A stretch of 64,000 nt of DNA. It comes from Dermatemys mawii (Eukaryota > Chordata > Testudines > Dermatemydidae). The notes under the pieces are model-generated. The model was not told the DNA's origin. It worked only from the letters and a program-made list of their open reading frames with translations, and ran no database searches. The DNA is taken from the NCBI GenBank assembly GCA_007922305.1, contig ML677333.1, forward strand, positions 11,599,733 to 11,663,732. The letters run 5' to 3'. Below are positions 35,641-48,348 of the stretch, piece by piece (within the stretch, counting starts at the first letter, position 1; each line of letters begins with the position of its first letter). A program made the position numbers and the translations under genes.

Positions 35641-37194
35641 GTTATTATTCTAATGGCACATTCACTGAATCTTAGTCCTGTGCCTTGTCTCCCTTTTAGA
35701 TGAATTCTCATTATTTACTCTAAGAAGTAAATGCATATGATGAAGCCTGAGCAAGTATACTATGCATCAGTGAAATTTCAACCAGCGAGTTACCGCCTGC
35801 TCAGAAGTTAACCAAGGGTTATATAAATTGCAACCTAATCCTACATACCAATCCCAAAATCTCACACACAGGCTACTAAACTAATGCCATGGTGATCCCA
35901 TAGTGATTCCACTGTACATGGGTGTAAGTCCCAGATTGGGCCCACTTCCTCCTATGACTGTGGTACAATGTTCACAAGAAATAAAGTTGACAACGTCCAG
36001 GCTAAGACCAAGGCCAATGCTACTAAGAATTTATTAGCAATGCAAAGAGGTACTGTATTTTCCTAAATGCCCCATGTTGCAATATGTAGCCTGAATTTAT
36101 AGATGGAGATCTGGCAGAAGATACAAATAGGGCCAAGTTCTTGGATGAGTTCTGGGCCTTTTGTGCAGCTTGTGGGCTGCTCCAACTCACATAAGCTGGC
36201 GATAGTTCATAAGGGCTCATCTGCCCATTGACTATATCTGGGATTCAGTATGGTCTCACTGCTCCTTCTCACCACCTCAACAGGCCTCCCAGTGCTGGGG
36301 TCACATGGAGGTGTTGGCTCCCCCATGCCAGAAAAATTTTCATCTGGCCAGATCTAGCTCCTTTCAAAACATGTTGATGTGACCCAGCCTAAATAATTAT
36401 CAACCTGAGCATTGAAAATGTGGCCAACAAATATTCTGTCATTCTTACACTGACACATGGTTAGTGCTTTATCCGTCTTTGGATTATCACACTGAGCCAA
36501 CTATTTGGTTATTGCTTTCTCACAACTGGGAAAAATCATGATATCCCTTAACGAAGGGAAACAGCAAAAACAAAAAGTTACCAAGATGTTGGAAGAAAAA
36601 TAATTAGAGGAAAATGCAAAAGTCCTGCTGATATGCTAGCAGATAGGGGCTGATTTTTTCTATACCCCATAAAAACAGTTAATCCATATATACAAATAGT
36701 TAATTTACATGACTATTGTAGAAAAGGGAGAAGTTAAAGATGAATTGTCTCATGCCTCATTATCAAATATTCTAGATAAGGCAGGAAGCAAAGTCCTGAT
36801 CTAATTGTGTAATGAAGTCTGATGTCAATAATCATATACCCCATACGATAGCTAAATTACTGGGATTTATCTGTTTCATCCAAAAGATTAGATTAGTTAT
36901 GTTTTCAAGTAGGAAACATTTCTTTTAACATCTTCGTTCTTGCTCAGTCATCTCTATCAGCAGTTTCAGAGAGGTTTAGACTAGTTGGTTGGCTAAACTA
37001 GTTCTGGTTATGATTTTGTTCTTACAAAGGCAGATTTCCTGTGTTGTTCCCCTCTCTTTCCCCTGATCAGGCAGCACAGAAAGTATAAACCAACTCCTCG
37101 ATTATAAATGTCTCCTACACCTCCTCCTCACAGCACCCACACAAGCTTTAATGGGACTACCCCTTGGTTACAGTTACAACAAATACACTACAGA
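35641..37194. other. No recognised feature
   Basis: Unassigned, with short frames only. Confidence 0.5.
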
Positions 37195-37450
37195 CAAAGC
37201 CAAGCAATCAAAAATCATGAGATTGGCTTAAATCATGAGCTGTTAGAAAATTCATTTGGGGTTCTTTTTATTTGCCTTCTGGGGTTTGAATCTTTGGGAA
37301 TCAAGTTTTCCAGATTTTCCCTAAAACCATGAGCTCTAGAAACTAACTTTTAGTGGAGACTCTCACATCAATACATGAATCTAGGAGCTGGGGCTTTAAG
37401 GCATGTACTGAATATCGCAAGATTCACAATAAAAAAATCACATAAGCTGG
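37195..37450 (+). repeat. Interspersed repeat with ATCATGAGATTGGC motif
   Basis: AAAAATCATGAGATTGGCTT, GGGTTCTTTTTATTTGCCTT, GGAGCTGGGGCTTTAAGGCA and AAGATTCACAATAAAAAAAT occur in the order of a widespread reptile repeat that I cannot name. Short related pieces flank the hAT element near 54310-54360 and lie near 54945-54990. Confidence 0.5.
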
Positions 37451-37657
37451 CTACACTGTACATGTGCTTAAATGCTGTGGTGGATCAAGCCCTAAATCTG
37501 AGGTGTATGGTATAATATCATATCCTAGGGTGCTGATGAAGGGCTCATAATATAGGGTCCAGTCCTGCAAGGCTCTCATCAGTCTCATATCCCATTGATT
37601 TCAATAGGAGTTGAAGGTATTCAGTGCCTCACAGGACTCAGATAATCTTCAATTTAT

Positions 37658-37731
37658 AGGGTGAAATCCTGGCCCTAAGTCAGTCAGTGAGAGTTTTGCC
37701 ATTGACCTCAATGGGGCCAGGATTTCATGCC
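37658..37731. mobile_element. Foldback MITE, 74 bp
   Basis: The left end AGGGTGAAATCCTGGCC pairs with the right end GGCCAGGATTTCATGCCT. It belongs to the family of 33800-33873. Confidence 0.7.
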
Positions 37732-38999
37732 TAGCTGCTCAGCAGCACTCCCATTTTGTTACATATCTATATTGAATGTGAAAAAAAAAATCAACCATTT
37801 GCCCACTGCCAGCTCAGATGTGTGAAGAGGTGAAAGCGTTTCAGTGTCACTCGTATCTTTTTTTTTTAATGGATGAATCTTAAAGGAAAAAACACCCAAG
37901 AGGGAAAACCCCTCACAGCAGTGCTCAGAGCTCCAGTCTCTACAATGCAATTTTGAGCTCCACTGCCTGAGCCCCATGAGGGGCAAGTCAACTGGCCTGG
38001 TCTCTGAGACTTGGGGAGGGGAGGTTGCTGCAGGGTAGACGGACCCTCAGTGGAGTGGCCAGATTTTCAAAAGTGCTCAGAATCTGCAGCTCCCATTGAG
38101 AAAGTCCAACCTATAGCGAATAATTAGAATATTCTTTGCATTCACCCTGTGGTTTCAGTGTGTTGGTTTTCACAGGTTTTCTTCTTTACTTTACTTTACA
38201 CTGAGTGCCCATCTCACTGCCAACCTTTCTTGCCTTGCTAATACTCATTCCTTCACAGTAACACTGCAGTCATTTTAAACATTGAGCATGGTATATATGT
38301 AAACCTTATGCAAAAGAGTAAAATATTCTAGGGAAAACTGCATAAATAAATAAATAAAAATTATATATCCCTAAACTGAGTAAAATCCCTAGGGCAAAAC
38401 ACTACAGTCTATTGTATTCAAGTTAATATTCTTTTTAGATGAACATGGCCCTCAAAACACCTGTATTTTACAAAGCAAAAGAAAGCATGTGACACTGTGA
38501 CAGCTATTGTACACTGCCCTTTGGAAAATAGTTTGGGGTGGGAGGGTCTTTCAAAAGATATTTTTTAAATGGTAATAGCAATTTCCTCAAATGCATGTTT
38601 ATCACACAGAGATTTATAAATGCAATTTTAAAATCTCTCTCCACATAAGATTATGATGATCAGATTCTTATGCACATGGTTTATATTCAGCATAAGGTTA
38701 GGAGTAGCATATATGTATGCAATATGCCAAAGATACTTTCCTTGAAGGCTATTACAGCTTCCCTTGACTTTTCACCTATCGTATAATAGTCTCTAAAGGA
38801 AATTGCCTCATGAATCCTGGACTGATAAGAGCTTCTGCTTCTTCAGTGAAAGTCCCTGCTGCTACAATTGACACTTTAGTGCAGAATTTTGTGCCTGGTG
38901 CATACTGAAATTTGAAAGACCGCACTTCAAGAGAAAGCATCCTGTATTTCCAAGAATCACATCATACTGTCCACAGTAATAAGCTGTAATGTTACACTC
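37732..38999. other. No recognised gene; one worn foldback fragment
   Basis: 38055-38110 (CAGATTTTCAAAAGTGCTCA, CAGCTCCCATTGAG) is a partial copy of the repeat seen at 17270-17425. The rest is unassigned, with an (AAAT)n stretch near 38344-38358. Confidence 0.4.
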
Positions 39000-39128
39000 T
39001 GGGGTCCCAATCCTGCAAAGATTTATGCATCTGCTTAACTTTACACACTGAATAGTCTCTTTAATCTCATTGGGATTATTTACCATCTGTAAAATATATG
39101 AGTAAATCTTTGCAGCATGAGGACCTAA
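39000..39128. repeat. Foldback MITE-like repeat
   Basis: CCAATCCTGCAAAGATTTAT at the left and TAAATCTTTGCAGCATGAGG at the right are inverted. The centre has lost symmetry. It is the same family as 5550-5690. Confidence 0.6.
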
Positions 39129-41164
39129 AGCCCTAACTCAGAAAGCTATTTACTTTTGTGAGGTGGCCCAGTATGCACGTAAATCCATTCTGTGTGTGTA
39201 TTCATAGTAATCCCCAATAAAAACATACTAGTGTTGTAGAAGTTATTACTTCCAGATCCCACAGTGAGATTGTAGGGCTGGCAATTAGGAGGGGAAAAAA
39301 ATTTAAAACACTTTACTTATAAATTAAGCACATTTAATATGGAGATTGAGGGAAACATGGAAGCCCATAATGCCATTTTTACAATTTACATCCAGACCTA
39401 CTGCTGAACACTATTTCCCTTTTCTTCTACTCACATGCAATTCTCCCACTTTGGACACAGGAAGGAGGATGGGTTAACCATCAGTTTGGGTCACTTCCAG
39501 AATTGGGAAAAGACTTCAGAGTTTTATATTCTCATTATTATATATTCATTAAACAGGACTATATGCTTGGTAATGTGAAGGACAGAAATATAAAGACAGT
39601 CCTTGTGTTGTAGCATTTATGAACATGTAGAAGACAAGGTGCACTCCAAAAGTCAGAGGTGCTTTGGGATTATAAATTACTTGGAGACATTCTACACATA
39701 ATTATGGTCTCTTTATGTCATAGTTAGTGTACATAAACTGTTCTGTCACAAAAGAATCACCATAAACCCCATTTTCCTGTATCATTAAGATGCTATAAAA
39801 AAAACAAACAATCACATGATTCTGAAAGCACAAGGGCATGACCTAAACAATAATGACTCACCTTCCTGCGCAGGTTCAGAACAAAAGCAGCTTGGAGACA
39901 GTCTCCTGAAGGCAGAGAGAAAGGATTGTACTTTTATTACAAGTCTCTCATATGAATGGTGTACATAATTCTAGTTTCAGGCTGATTAAGTGAATTGTCG
40001 AGGGCTTATTCACCAAGGCTCCAGTTAAGAGGGTATCCAAGCAATGCATGCTCAGGACTGCATTGCTGTAAAGCTACAAATATGTCCATATGGTCTCTCT
40101 CTCGCTATTATCTTAACATAACATTTATATTGTGTCACAATGGCTTGCAAAGACATCAGACTAGGAAGAAACATTTTGTAAACCTGCTGTAGTAAAGATA
40201 TGGGAAGTTTGTCACAGAAAAAAATCACTCCAACCTTTCTTTTTCACTCCTTCCCTTCCCCTCACCCTCCCAACCTTATCTTGCTTTCTATCCTGAAGCT
40301 TTAATTTGAAACAGAAAACAATTTGCTTGACAAAGTGCATTTCTTGAATTCATTTTTATAAATTCTAGTCATGGAACTACTCATTTGAGGAACAGGTACA
40401 TTCTAAGACTAATAGAAAAAGAAAAAAATGTGGATGAGGAAAGAGTTACTTTCCCCCTTTTTCCACCACAAAATAAAAATGAACTATTTTGACCACTTCT
40501 AATATATTCAGTGTAAATAAATTATAGTTAGGAAACAGAGTTGCACCAACTGAGTTTATATATGTAAGTTCAATTTCTTTGTATCCATAAAAAAATAGCC
40601 ATGCATCATCTGTTTGCCTGTATGTTACCTGCATGAAGATCATTAATACACAACATTTAGTTTGTGGTCAATTGTAGTCAATGGAGTTTATGCCCCTTTA
40701 CATCACCTAAGGATCTGGCCCATTGCCTAATTGCAAATGTAGGGTAAGTGACTTTTTGAATGACATATAGCATGACTATCATGGTTTGTGGAGATCACAA
40801 AACCAGCCAATCCCACATAATAGATAATCCAGCTCTCATTTGGCCAGACTGTGAAGTCTTTATTCACATTAGTGAGCAATTATTCATGCACAGTCAGTCA
40901 CAGTGACTTCTGTATGGCTATTTGCATTGGTGATTAGGAGTGAGTAAAGGTTTCCTAATGTGGTTCACTAAAATCTTGTTAAAACTCCCGCTGATTTCAG
41001 AGGGAGCTGCAGCAGGCAGTAAGACAGTCTGTCCTTAGGCGGATATCCATGCAATCATAGCTATTCTCTTCTATGTGGGTTTTTATATCATGATCATCAC
41101 TGTAATATCTGACTGCTTTCCAATAAGCCACATGACTACACATCTGCCACATGTAGTATGTTCT
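39129..41164. other. No recognised gene; worn repeat traces
   Basis: Mostly AT-rich and unassigned. At 40660-40730 GTCAATGGAGTTTATGCCCC and AAGGATCTGGCCCATTGCC are typical of an old amniote interspersed repeat. Confidence 0.4.
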
Positions 41165-41400
41165 CTCCCCTTTCCCCAGAGAACAGCATATGCAGTGGAG
41201 TGTCTTGTGTTGGTGGGTTTTTTTTTTTAATAAATCTATCTGTGTCTATGTGTTTATACTACAGAAGGCAAGGTCAAAGAAATATGCCTTGCACTTGGGG
41301 TGGAAAGTGGTGTGGTTTGAGATAGTCTTTAGTTCCGGGGGGAGTTCATTCCACAGCCTAGGATGCCTTTGGTCTTACTGTTGAGAGTTCCATTGCATTA
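41165..41400 (+). repeat. Unnamed interspersed repeat (GCACTTGGGGTGGAAAG type)
   Basis: GTGGAGTGTCTTGTGTTG, ACAGAAGGCAAGGTCAAAGA and GGGGGGAGTTCATTCCACAG form a recognisable unit. The first part is shared with 23826-23960. Confidence 0.4.
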
Positions 41401-41644
41401 ACTTAATAGAGATTGTATGGATATAACTCAACAGAATTTGTCTCGGGAGGTCAAAATACTATGGGTGGGATTTTCAAAAGCTCTCAAGTGAGAGGGAGAA
41501 AAGGACACCTCATTTATTTTAACGCCATTTGCATTTCTACTTGATCTATTTGCTATGGTCCCCTGGCTGGCTGCCAGATCATTTGGGGCCTGATTCAAAG
41601 GCCACTAAAGTTAATGACAGTCTTGGATCAGGTTTTTAAAACAC

Positions 41645-41895
41645 TAAGGTTATGGCTAAATTGCAAAGAAAAAAATGCAGCAAAGCCCAGCTCAATTGAC
41701 ATGGACTCACGTCATGTCAACATTCAAAAGAATAGTGTAGATGTTCCTGCTCAGACTGGATCTTGAGCTCTGAGATCCTCTCTCCCGCTTCAAATGTTTA
41801 CACTGTTATTTTTAGCCCTCTGAGCTCCAGGCAATTGACCTGGACTCAGAGACACAAGGCCATGGGCTTTTCTCTGCAGTGTAGGCAAACTCTGT
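41645..41895. mobile_element. MITE with about 25-bp inverted ends
   Basis: The left end GGTTATGGCTAAATTGCAAA and the reverse-complemented right end GTTTGCCTACACTGCAGAGA are related, and both continue into an A-rich stretch. The interior has paired TTGACATGGACTCA / TTGACCTGGACTCA segments. Confidence 0.5.
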
Positions 41896-41929
41896 GAATC
41901 AGTGTACTGTATATTAAATTGCCCTATCC

Positions 41930-42050
41930 AGCAAAGAACCTAAGAATATACTTAAGCTGAAGCATGCAGAGTCCCATGAAAGTCCCATGACTACTCACAT
42001 TAAAGCTTAAACACTTCCCTATATGCTTTGCTCACTCAAGGTCTAAGATT
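41930..42050. repeat. Foldback MITE-like repeat, worn
   Basis: AGCAAAGAACCTAAGAATAT, AAGCATGCAGAGTCCCATGA and TTAAAGCTTAAACACTTCCC follow the family of 5550 and 39000. CAGAGTCCCATGAAAGTCCCATGACT includes a short tandem duplication. Confidence 0.45.
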
Positions 42051-43136
42051 CCAATAACACTGCTGCAGGGATGGAGTTGCCTCCACATGCAACGCAATAT
42101 GGCCTACTTTTGAAGATTTGTCTGTTGCAGAATACAGCACCAGTGCCACAGCAACAATAGACATAGCGGGCTACCAGTGGGTAACTTTACTTCCTGTCTT
42201 TTGGTGAAGACTAGGAAAAAAAATAGGTCACACTCAGAGCAACAGAATGTATTAATCCATCACTATATTCACTTGTGTTGTAGCCAGAGGTGACAAATGT
42301 GCGTGCATTGCTCACCAACTGCCCTGCATACACCATTCGAAGAAAGAGGCTGGAAGAAGCAAACTGCAGTGAAGCCTTTTTAATAATTCCCAAGGAATTA
42401 CTGCTTCGAGATGACCATTATTTTTTCATGAATAGGATTATAAATATGTAATGGAACATAAATATTTTTATTTAGACTAATAAAAAATTTAATCATATAA
42501 AAGATTCATATTGACAAAAAATAATTTGGCCTCAAAAGTAATATGCAAGCCAACTGTTCATCCAATAAGGAAAACAGAGCTGAGCAAATACCACAAAAAA
42601 AGTGTTGTGCAAGTATTTACACAAAATTTAAAATGTATTTGTTTTGCATGCATTTACGCAAACATGTTGGTTTTACATGAACATTAGGGTCTTACTTGCA
42701 CAACTGCTAACGGAAAACAAATTTTAAGTACAGGTATTTGCACTGGCAATTGTATATTTTATATGGAATGGGTTGCTTCTAGGCACAGTAGAATAGGGCT
42801 CCAAAAAACCCCTGCACAAAGGCAGAGTTATAAGAGGATCCAACTGTACCTAGTCAGTTAGGGGTCCTACATGTACAAGCAATTACTTTCTGGGAATGTG
42901 TCTAGAGTGTAGACGCTGTACCTCACCAATAAATCTTGCAGTAGCCTACTTTTTCTAGGAATTCTGCTGCAGGCAAAGCCTATGTTGCTTAGAAAATAAA
43001 AGGTCTGAAGGTTTTTTCAAATCAATTTCTTCTTATTCTCAGGTATCCCACCCTGAGAAATTTGATGCCTCAGTGATTTCTCCCTACTTTTTTCTTGTTT
43101 GCAGAAGTTATCCTCAATGAAGCAATCCCCCAGGAC
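42051..43136. other. No recognised feature
   Basis: AT-rich and unassigned. Confidence 0.5.
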
Positions 43137-43139
43137 TAA

Positions 43140-43415
43140 GGCCTGGGCTACACTAGCTGCGGGGGTTCGAACTAAGATACAAAACTTCAGGTATGCTATT
43201 TGCTGTGTGGACAGCCAGGTAAGTCGAATGCAGTGAGTCGAATGCCACAGCGGCTCCCTCGTCGACTCCGCTTACTGCTCTTGCGGAGCTGGAGTTCTGG
43301 AGTCGACAGGAGCGCGTTCAGGGATCGATTCATCGCATCCTGACCAGACGCGATAAATCTGTTCCTGATACACCGAAGACTATCTGCCAGAGGGGCGGGT
43401 AGTATAGACGTATCT
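43140..43415. mobile_element. CpG-rich MITE, 276 bp, TAA-flanked (PIF/Harbinger-like)
   Basis: The ends GGCCTGGGCTACACT and, reversed, AGATACGTCTATACT are imperfect inverted repeats flanked by TAA on both sides (43137-43139 and 43416-43418). Three-base TAA/TWA duplications are typical of PIF/Harbinger elements. The interior is notably rich in CG and GTCGA motifs, unlike the AT-rich flanks. Confidence 0.6.
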
Positions 43416-43418
43416 TAA

Positions 43419-44195
43419 GTCTGACCAATCACAATCAACCATCACGGTTCTGATTTTGAATACAAGTACTCATAGCAATTTGTTTTCATGCTATAGAAGG
43501 CATAGTGAAAAAAACTGGTAAAAGAATGTATCAAGCAAATACAGAGAATAAATAATGTGAGAAAATTGCGATCAGCCTGAAGACATTCCATGAGCACACA
43601 AAGTTTTGTTAAGTGTGTTACTCGTGAGAATTATTCACTCATCTCTAATCATTTCTATTTTAATTTTTTCCATTGTTTTCCATTTTAATACCTCTAAGAG
43701 AGTTTGTGAAGCCAGAATAGTTGAATGAAGATAGCTAAAGGCTCTCCCCTCCCCACCCCCACATAAGTTAGAGTCAAGGAAAATGTCTGTTGAGCATTCT
43801 GAGCAGCAGTACTTTTTACCTCGGGTAAAGAAGTGCTGGTTGTTCTCTCTCACAGTCACACACAGCTGGCCTTTGGGCACTAGCAGGTGCACAGGGGAGA
43901 TTAAGGAAGGCTGGTCAGATGCTGCAAAGGGTGTGTCAAAAATATGGCAAGGAAGTGGCCAGACTGCATTGCATTCCTGTAATCTGCAGCTGGTGGACAC
44001 TCCCTTACAGACCATTGACAGCTGGTGCATAATATAAAGTCCCAGTTCTCTAAACCCCTCACATGGCCAGGCCAGGAACTGGGGAGCTATCATCTGCTCC
44101 CTGATGGCAGCCGTACTCTCTGGAACAGGGACACAGCAGCATAGCTAGCCCTGAGCATGGATCTTTGTGTGCTGTGGTGTGCAAAAGGAAGGAGA
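43419..44195. other. Unassigned; longest gap-free open frame (152 codons, minus) judged non-coding
   Basis: The frame at 43635-44093 is the longest uninterrupted one outside the gap. It has no recognisable domain, signal or codon pattern, and no coding neighbour. It is most likely chance. Confidence 0.4.
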
Positions 44196-44355
44196 AGGAT
44201 GGTCCAGTAGTTCAGGAACTAACTAGAGACTTGCATTCAATTCCTGTTCTGCCATTGGCCTGTGTGTGACACATTAGGTGAGTCACTTAGTCTTCTGTAC
44301 CTCACTTTCTTATCGTTAAAATGGGAATAATAGCTGTGAGAAGTATATTTAATAT
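44196..44355 (+). repeat. MIR-type SINE
   Basis: GGATGGTCCAGTAGTTCAGG, TTCAATTCCTGTTCTGCCAT, GTGAGTCACTTAGTCTTCTG and GTTAAAATGGGAATAATAGC follow the MIR order in the sense direction. Confidence 0.75.
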
Positions 44356-44960
44356 TGTGATGTTGTGGCCACCCCAACACACCTTTTTCTAGCTGGCTAT
44401 GGCACTGTGGCAATTTTTTGCCTGAGTTTCCCCCACTATCATTTGGCCTATTCCAGCCAGAGTAGCCTCCCGGCCAGACCACTTTATACATTCCAGCCCC
44501 TTCCAGGGCCTCAGACTTTTATCACAGTGCAACCAAAATATCAAATCTTCAGCCCTACCAGGCTCCATAAGCCACCTCTTACAGACATCTCAGCTATTAT
44601 GGTCTCCCCACAATGCCTCATTCCAGGCACTCCAAAAACCCCACTGCCCAGGGCTAACACATTCCTGCCCTCAGGCAGACAGCAGTTTACCAGGGGTCCT
44701 TACCTCAGTCAGGCTTCCAGCTCACCCAGAAGAAGCTGCTTTTCTCTGCTCTGCTCTCCTTCTCAGTCTTCTTCCAGCCTACTTCTCAGATGAAGGAAAT
44801 TATCCACTTCTTCTCAACAGGCTTCGGCCAGCATCCGTATCTGGGCTTTATTACTAATTAGCTCCAGCTTATCCTCTAGGTGTAAGCAGGCAGGTTACTT
44901 GGTCACTTAGGCCCCGATTAACCCTCAGACTTAATGGTAATAGAGGTCTGTGTTGGGATG
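44356..44960 (-). mobile_element. Probable LTR-type repeat, antisense
   Basis: On the minus strand the block ends TGGCCACAACATCACA at 44356 and contains TAATAAAGCCC upstream of GA-rich and GT-rich leader-like sequence. The 142-codon plus-strand frame inside it is proline-rich with no domain. Boundaries and target duplication are not resolved. Confidence 0.35.
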
Positions 44961-44961
44961 T

Positions 44962-45365
44962 ACTCTCTGTACTGGCCCAGAGAGGGTAAATTAGGCCCAC
45001 TTAACTACACAGGCTGCACGTGAAGGAGGAGAAAAGGAGCAGGGATGTAGCCTGAGACATGAGGCTCAGCTGGGCAGGGTCAGGTGGGGCCTATATAAGC
45101 AGGGAACAGATGCAGTCACTCTCTGGGAAGAGGGTGGTGGAAGTTAGATCCAGTATCCCCTGAAAGAGGGAAACATGTATGGTGACGCTGCTGGAGAAAT
45201 GAGTCATGAAAAGAAGGTACAATTCCTGGAGTAAGAGGGACTACAGGATGAGAGAGCACCAAGAGAGACATCACTAGAGCTGGGGGTAATTCCTGGCCAA
45301 AGCTAACCCCAGCACTACCAGTAGTGAGTGGATCCTGTGATAGGGCCATAAGAGTAGCTTAGACA
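44962..45365 (+). mobile_element. Probable LTR fragment with TATA box
   Basis: CCTATATAAGC at 45090-45100 is followed by a CAGTCACTCTCTGGGAAG leader-like segment and purine-rich sequence, the look of an LTR promoter and R region. No poly(A) signal or target duplication was found. Confidence 0.35.
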
Positions 45366-48024
45366 GGCAGGATCCATCCTTATTTGTAATCTTGCTGCTC
45401 CCAGAAGTCCCACAGGAGTGTTGCCTTAGTTAGAGCTGCAAAATAATGCCTTAAAATTTCCCTGTCCAGGCAAGCATAGTAAAATAGGAAAAACAAGTAT
45501 GGATGACTTGTATTTTGCATTCCACTGCATAAAAATTATGAAATATTGGAAAAATACAGTGTTGATTAAAAGTCAGGCATTTCCCCCTGACCTTTGTATA
45601 ACATTTTATTTATATACACATGCTATATTTACACACACACATTTTCACAGTGTTTTACATTTGTGTGTTTAGTCAAAATTGGGGCAACCCTGGACTGCTT
45701 GAAAGAGTTGCTCCATGTGACAAGTGAATCAAATCCACCTATTACTAACCCACTATGCTGTTTTTCCTTATGCCACCTTCCACAATCCACATTTAAAGAC
45801 ATGCTACAGGAAGCTACCCAGTATGTCGAAAGATTTTCTACAAACACATTTGTTACTGTACACTTACAGCTCTAATTGTTACTGCCATGTCTGCCAGAAT
45901 ATCACAGGAATAGGGATTATTTTCATATTCTTAGGTTACACATTTCTAAAATAAAATTTAAAAATGAGTGACACATTTTTATTAAAAAAAGAAACACTCC
46001 ACCATGGACAAAACCTAACAGTGGTAATAGCTATTACATTTTACTGCTGTTTGGGGAGGAACAAAAGACCATTTTTAAACAGCTTTGTCAACTCTCTCTT
46101 CTAAAAACGTTTTTGAAAATAGGCTTTAATGGAACACATGAAGTAATTATTTGTTGATATTTTAGAAACTTGGACTCTAAAATAGAATATTATTGTTCAA
46201 ATTGCATATGCTGCAGAAGTCTAATTATTTATTGAATATTCAGAGACATTAGTTGGACCTAACAGGTTAACTAAATCCAAGAATTTTCTGATGACCTACA
46301 GAGCATCAATACCATACGCAAACTCATCAAATTTAATGCAACATCTGTCTGACATATGCTGTTGAATAGGGACTGTAGAGGAAGAAGCACTTTGAAAGCC
46401 CAAGTTTCAAAATACTATTCAACTATTCTTTTGCATCTTGTGTCAACTTTGAGCCAGCCAGATTACAGGATTCCCTTCGGCTTTATTGACTGGTTAAGTA
46501 GCAAGAGGCTTTTTGTAAATATGGCATCATCACCATGATGCTACTAGTAAGTTGCTGTTCATGGTCATTGTCTGGATTCTATGTGATTTGGACTAGAGTA
46601 TTACAATTGAATTTTAAAAAATAATGTTTGGTAGGTATGAAACTGAGTAGCTTGGAAAGAAATTAATTTTATTGTTGATTCCATTACTCCTTGCAAAGCA
46701 CATGAGATTACAATCTTTTACAATGCACTCTGTACTAAGGAAACTCTCTGATTGGTTGGCAAGGATTTCAACTCGAGGTATGTATCACTAGAACTACACA
46801 GATCAGAACCTGAGACCCAATTTGTGCCTGTGAAATTACAAGGATTTTCCACTTCCATCGGTGGGGCCAGGACAAGATTCTTAGCAGTCACTTTACATTC
46901 CCTCATCCATACGACCCTTATAGGAAAAGTCAGGAAAAGAACGTCTTTAACATTGTTCTCTCTAGTTCTGCTGTTTGGTTAATTTTAGTTGAAGATACTA
47001 TATACTTAAGAACCTAGGCGGAGCGTGAAGACTGTAACTGGTTAAGGGAGGAAAAAACACATACCTTAGTCAATACAATTTTAGGCCAATTGAGGAGCCA
47101 GTCCAGAAAGTTGCTGAGTATCTTCAGCTTGCATTGACGTTAACGGGACTGGGTTACTCAGTGCCACAAGTGAGCAGATCTTTTGCAATCACCATAGGCA
47201 AGGGAGAAGCAAATCGATGTAATTTTTTTCAGACAAATACCACTCCCAACCCGTCTATGTCAAAGTCAAACTGCTGAACATGTTAATTTTCTGTTGCACA
47301 ATGATTTGTTGCAAAAGGGGAGTGAACAATCAGAAAGAGTCTTACACACACACAGAAAAGGGGTGAGAAGGGAAGTGCACTCTATTTTCTTTCAAAAAAC
47401 TTGTCAAGGGAATTATTTGTAGTTTACAGCTGAAAATGAAAAACAGAACTAATGCAGTGTGAGTCAGCCCTTTAGGAAAAACAGTGGTGCAGTATTTTAC
47501 ATTAAGGGCAAGATCCTGTGGTCTATACTCAGGCAGAATTCTCATTCAGGTCAATTAGAATTTGTCTGAGCAAGGTCTGAGTGAAAACTGAGGAAACCTA
47601 ATTGTTTGGAACAAAGGTGCAGCATTTTGGATCATTACTGGACATTAGTGCAACAGTCCTTTATAACAGAGGATTGCAGCTCAAATCATTATGGATAGAC
47701 AAATGCTAGTCTAACATTCACTTATAATTGTCATAAATGAAAGGCAATTTTTCCAAGGACATGACTAGACAGAAGCTGTGCCTTATCTGTCTGACTCTGT
47801 TTTGTTAATAAACACTTTTTACCCTTGAGACATACAGATAGGTTTCAAGCTGGAGCTCATTGCCCACAAAAAAAGGTAAATATATTGCTGGTGATGGCAA
47901 ATATTAATTTTTTCCCACACAGTTTTACCAACAAACCTCCATGCTGATCTGTAATACCTTTTTCCATCCTATTACCAGACATCTTCTAAGCAGGGACTGC
48001 TACTTGTTCTGAGATGTATTAGAC
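45366..48024. other. No recognised gene; AT-rich with worn repeat traces
   Basis: Unassigned. 47095-47165 (GTTGCTGAGTATCTTCAGCT ... GCATTGACGTTAACGGGACT) is a worn foldback fragment. Frames of up to 93 codons lack domains. Confidence 0.4.
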
Positions 48025-48348
48025 CAGGGGTTCCCAAACTTGCTCCGTGGCTTGGCCAGGGTAAGCCCCTGGCTGGCCACAAGACATTTTGTTTACCCGA
48101 GTGGCCGTAGGTTTGGCCACTCACAGCTCCTACTGGCTGTGGTTCGCCTTTCCCAGCCAATGGGAGCTGTAGGAAGCAGTGGCTTGGCCCGTGCTGCTTC
48201 CTACAGCTCCCATTGGCTGGGAATGGCGAACCGCAGCCAGTGGGAGCTGCGAGTGGCCGAACCTACAGCCACTCGGGTAAACAAAACGTCTTGCGGCCAG
48301 CTGGGGGCTTACCCTGGCCAAGCCACAGAACAAGTTTGGGAACCCCTG
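48025..48348. mobile_element. Palindromic hAT-type MITE, 324 bp, 155-bp arms
   Basis: It begins CAGGGGTTCCCAAACTTG and ends with the inverse. The whole element folds back on itself: 48025-48179 pairs with 48194-48348 around a 14-bp loop at roughly 90 percent identity. Flanks TATTAGAC and GTTTAGAC match at 6 of 8 positions. The ends and the 8-bp duplication point to hAT. It is non-coding and GC-rich. Short frames on both strands are mirror images of each other. Confidence 0.85.

Noticed and set aside
43635..44093. 152-codon minus-strand open frame, the longest free of gap bases
   Set aside because: There is no domain, repeat of codon bias, or coding neighbour. The length is plausible by chance in 64 kb read in six frames.
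44365..44793. 142-codon proline- and serine-rich plus-strand frame
   Set aside because: It lies inside LTR-like repeat sequence and reflects its pyrimidine-rich composition.
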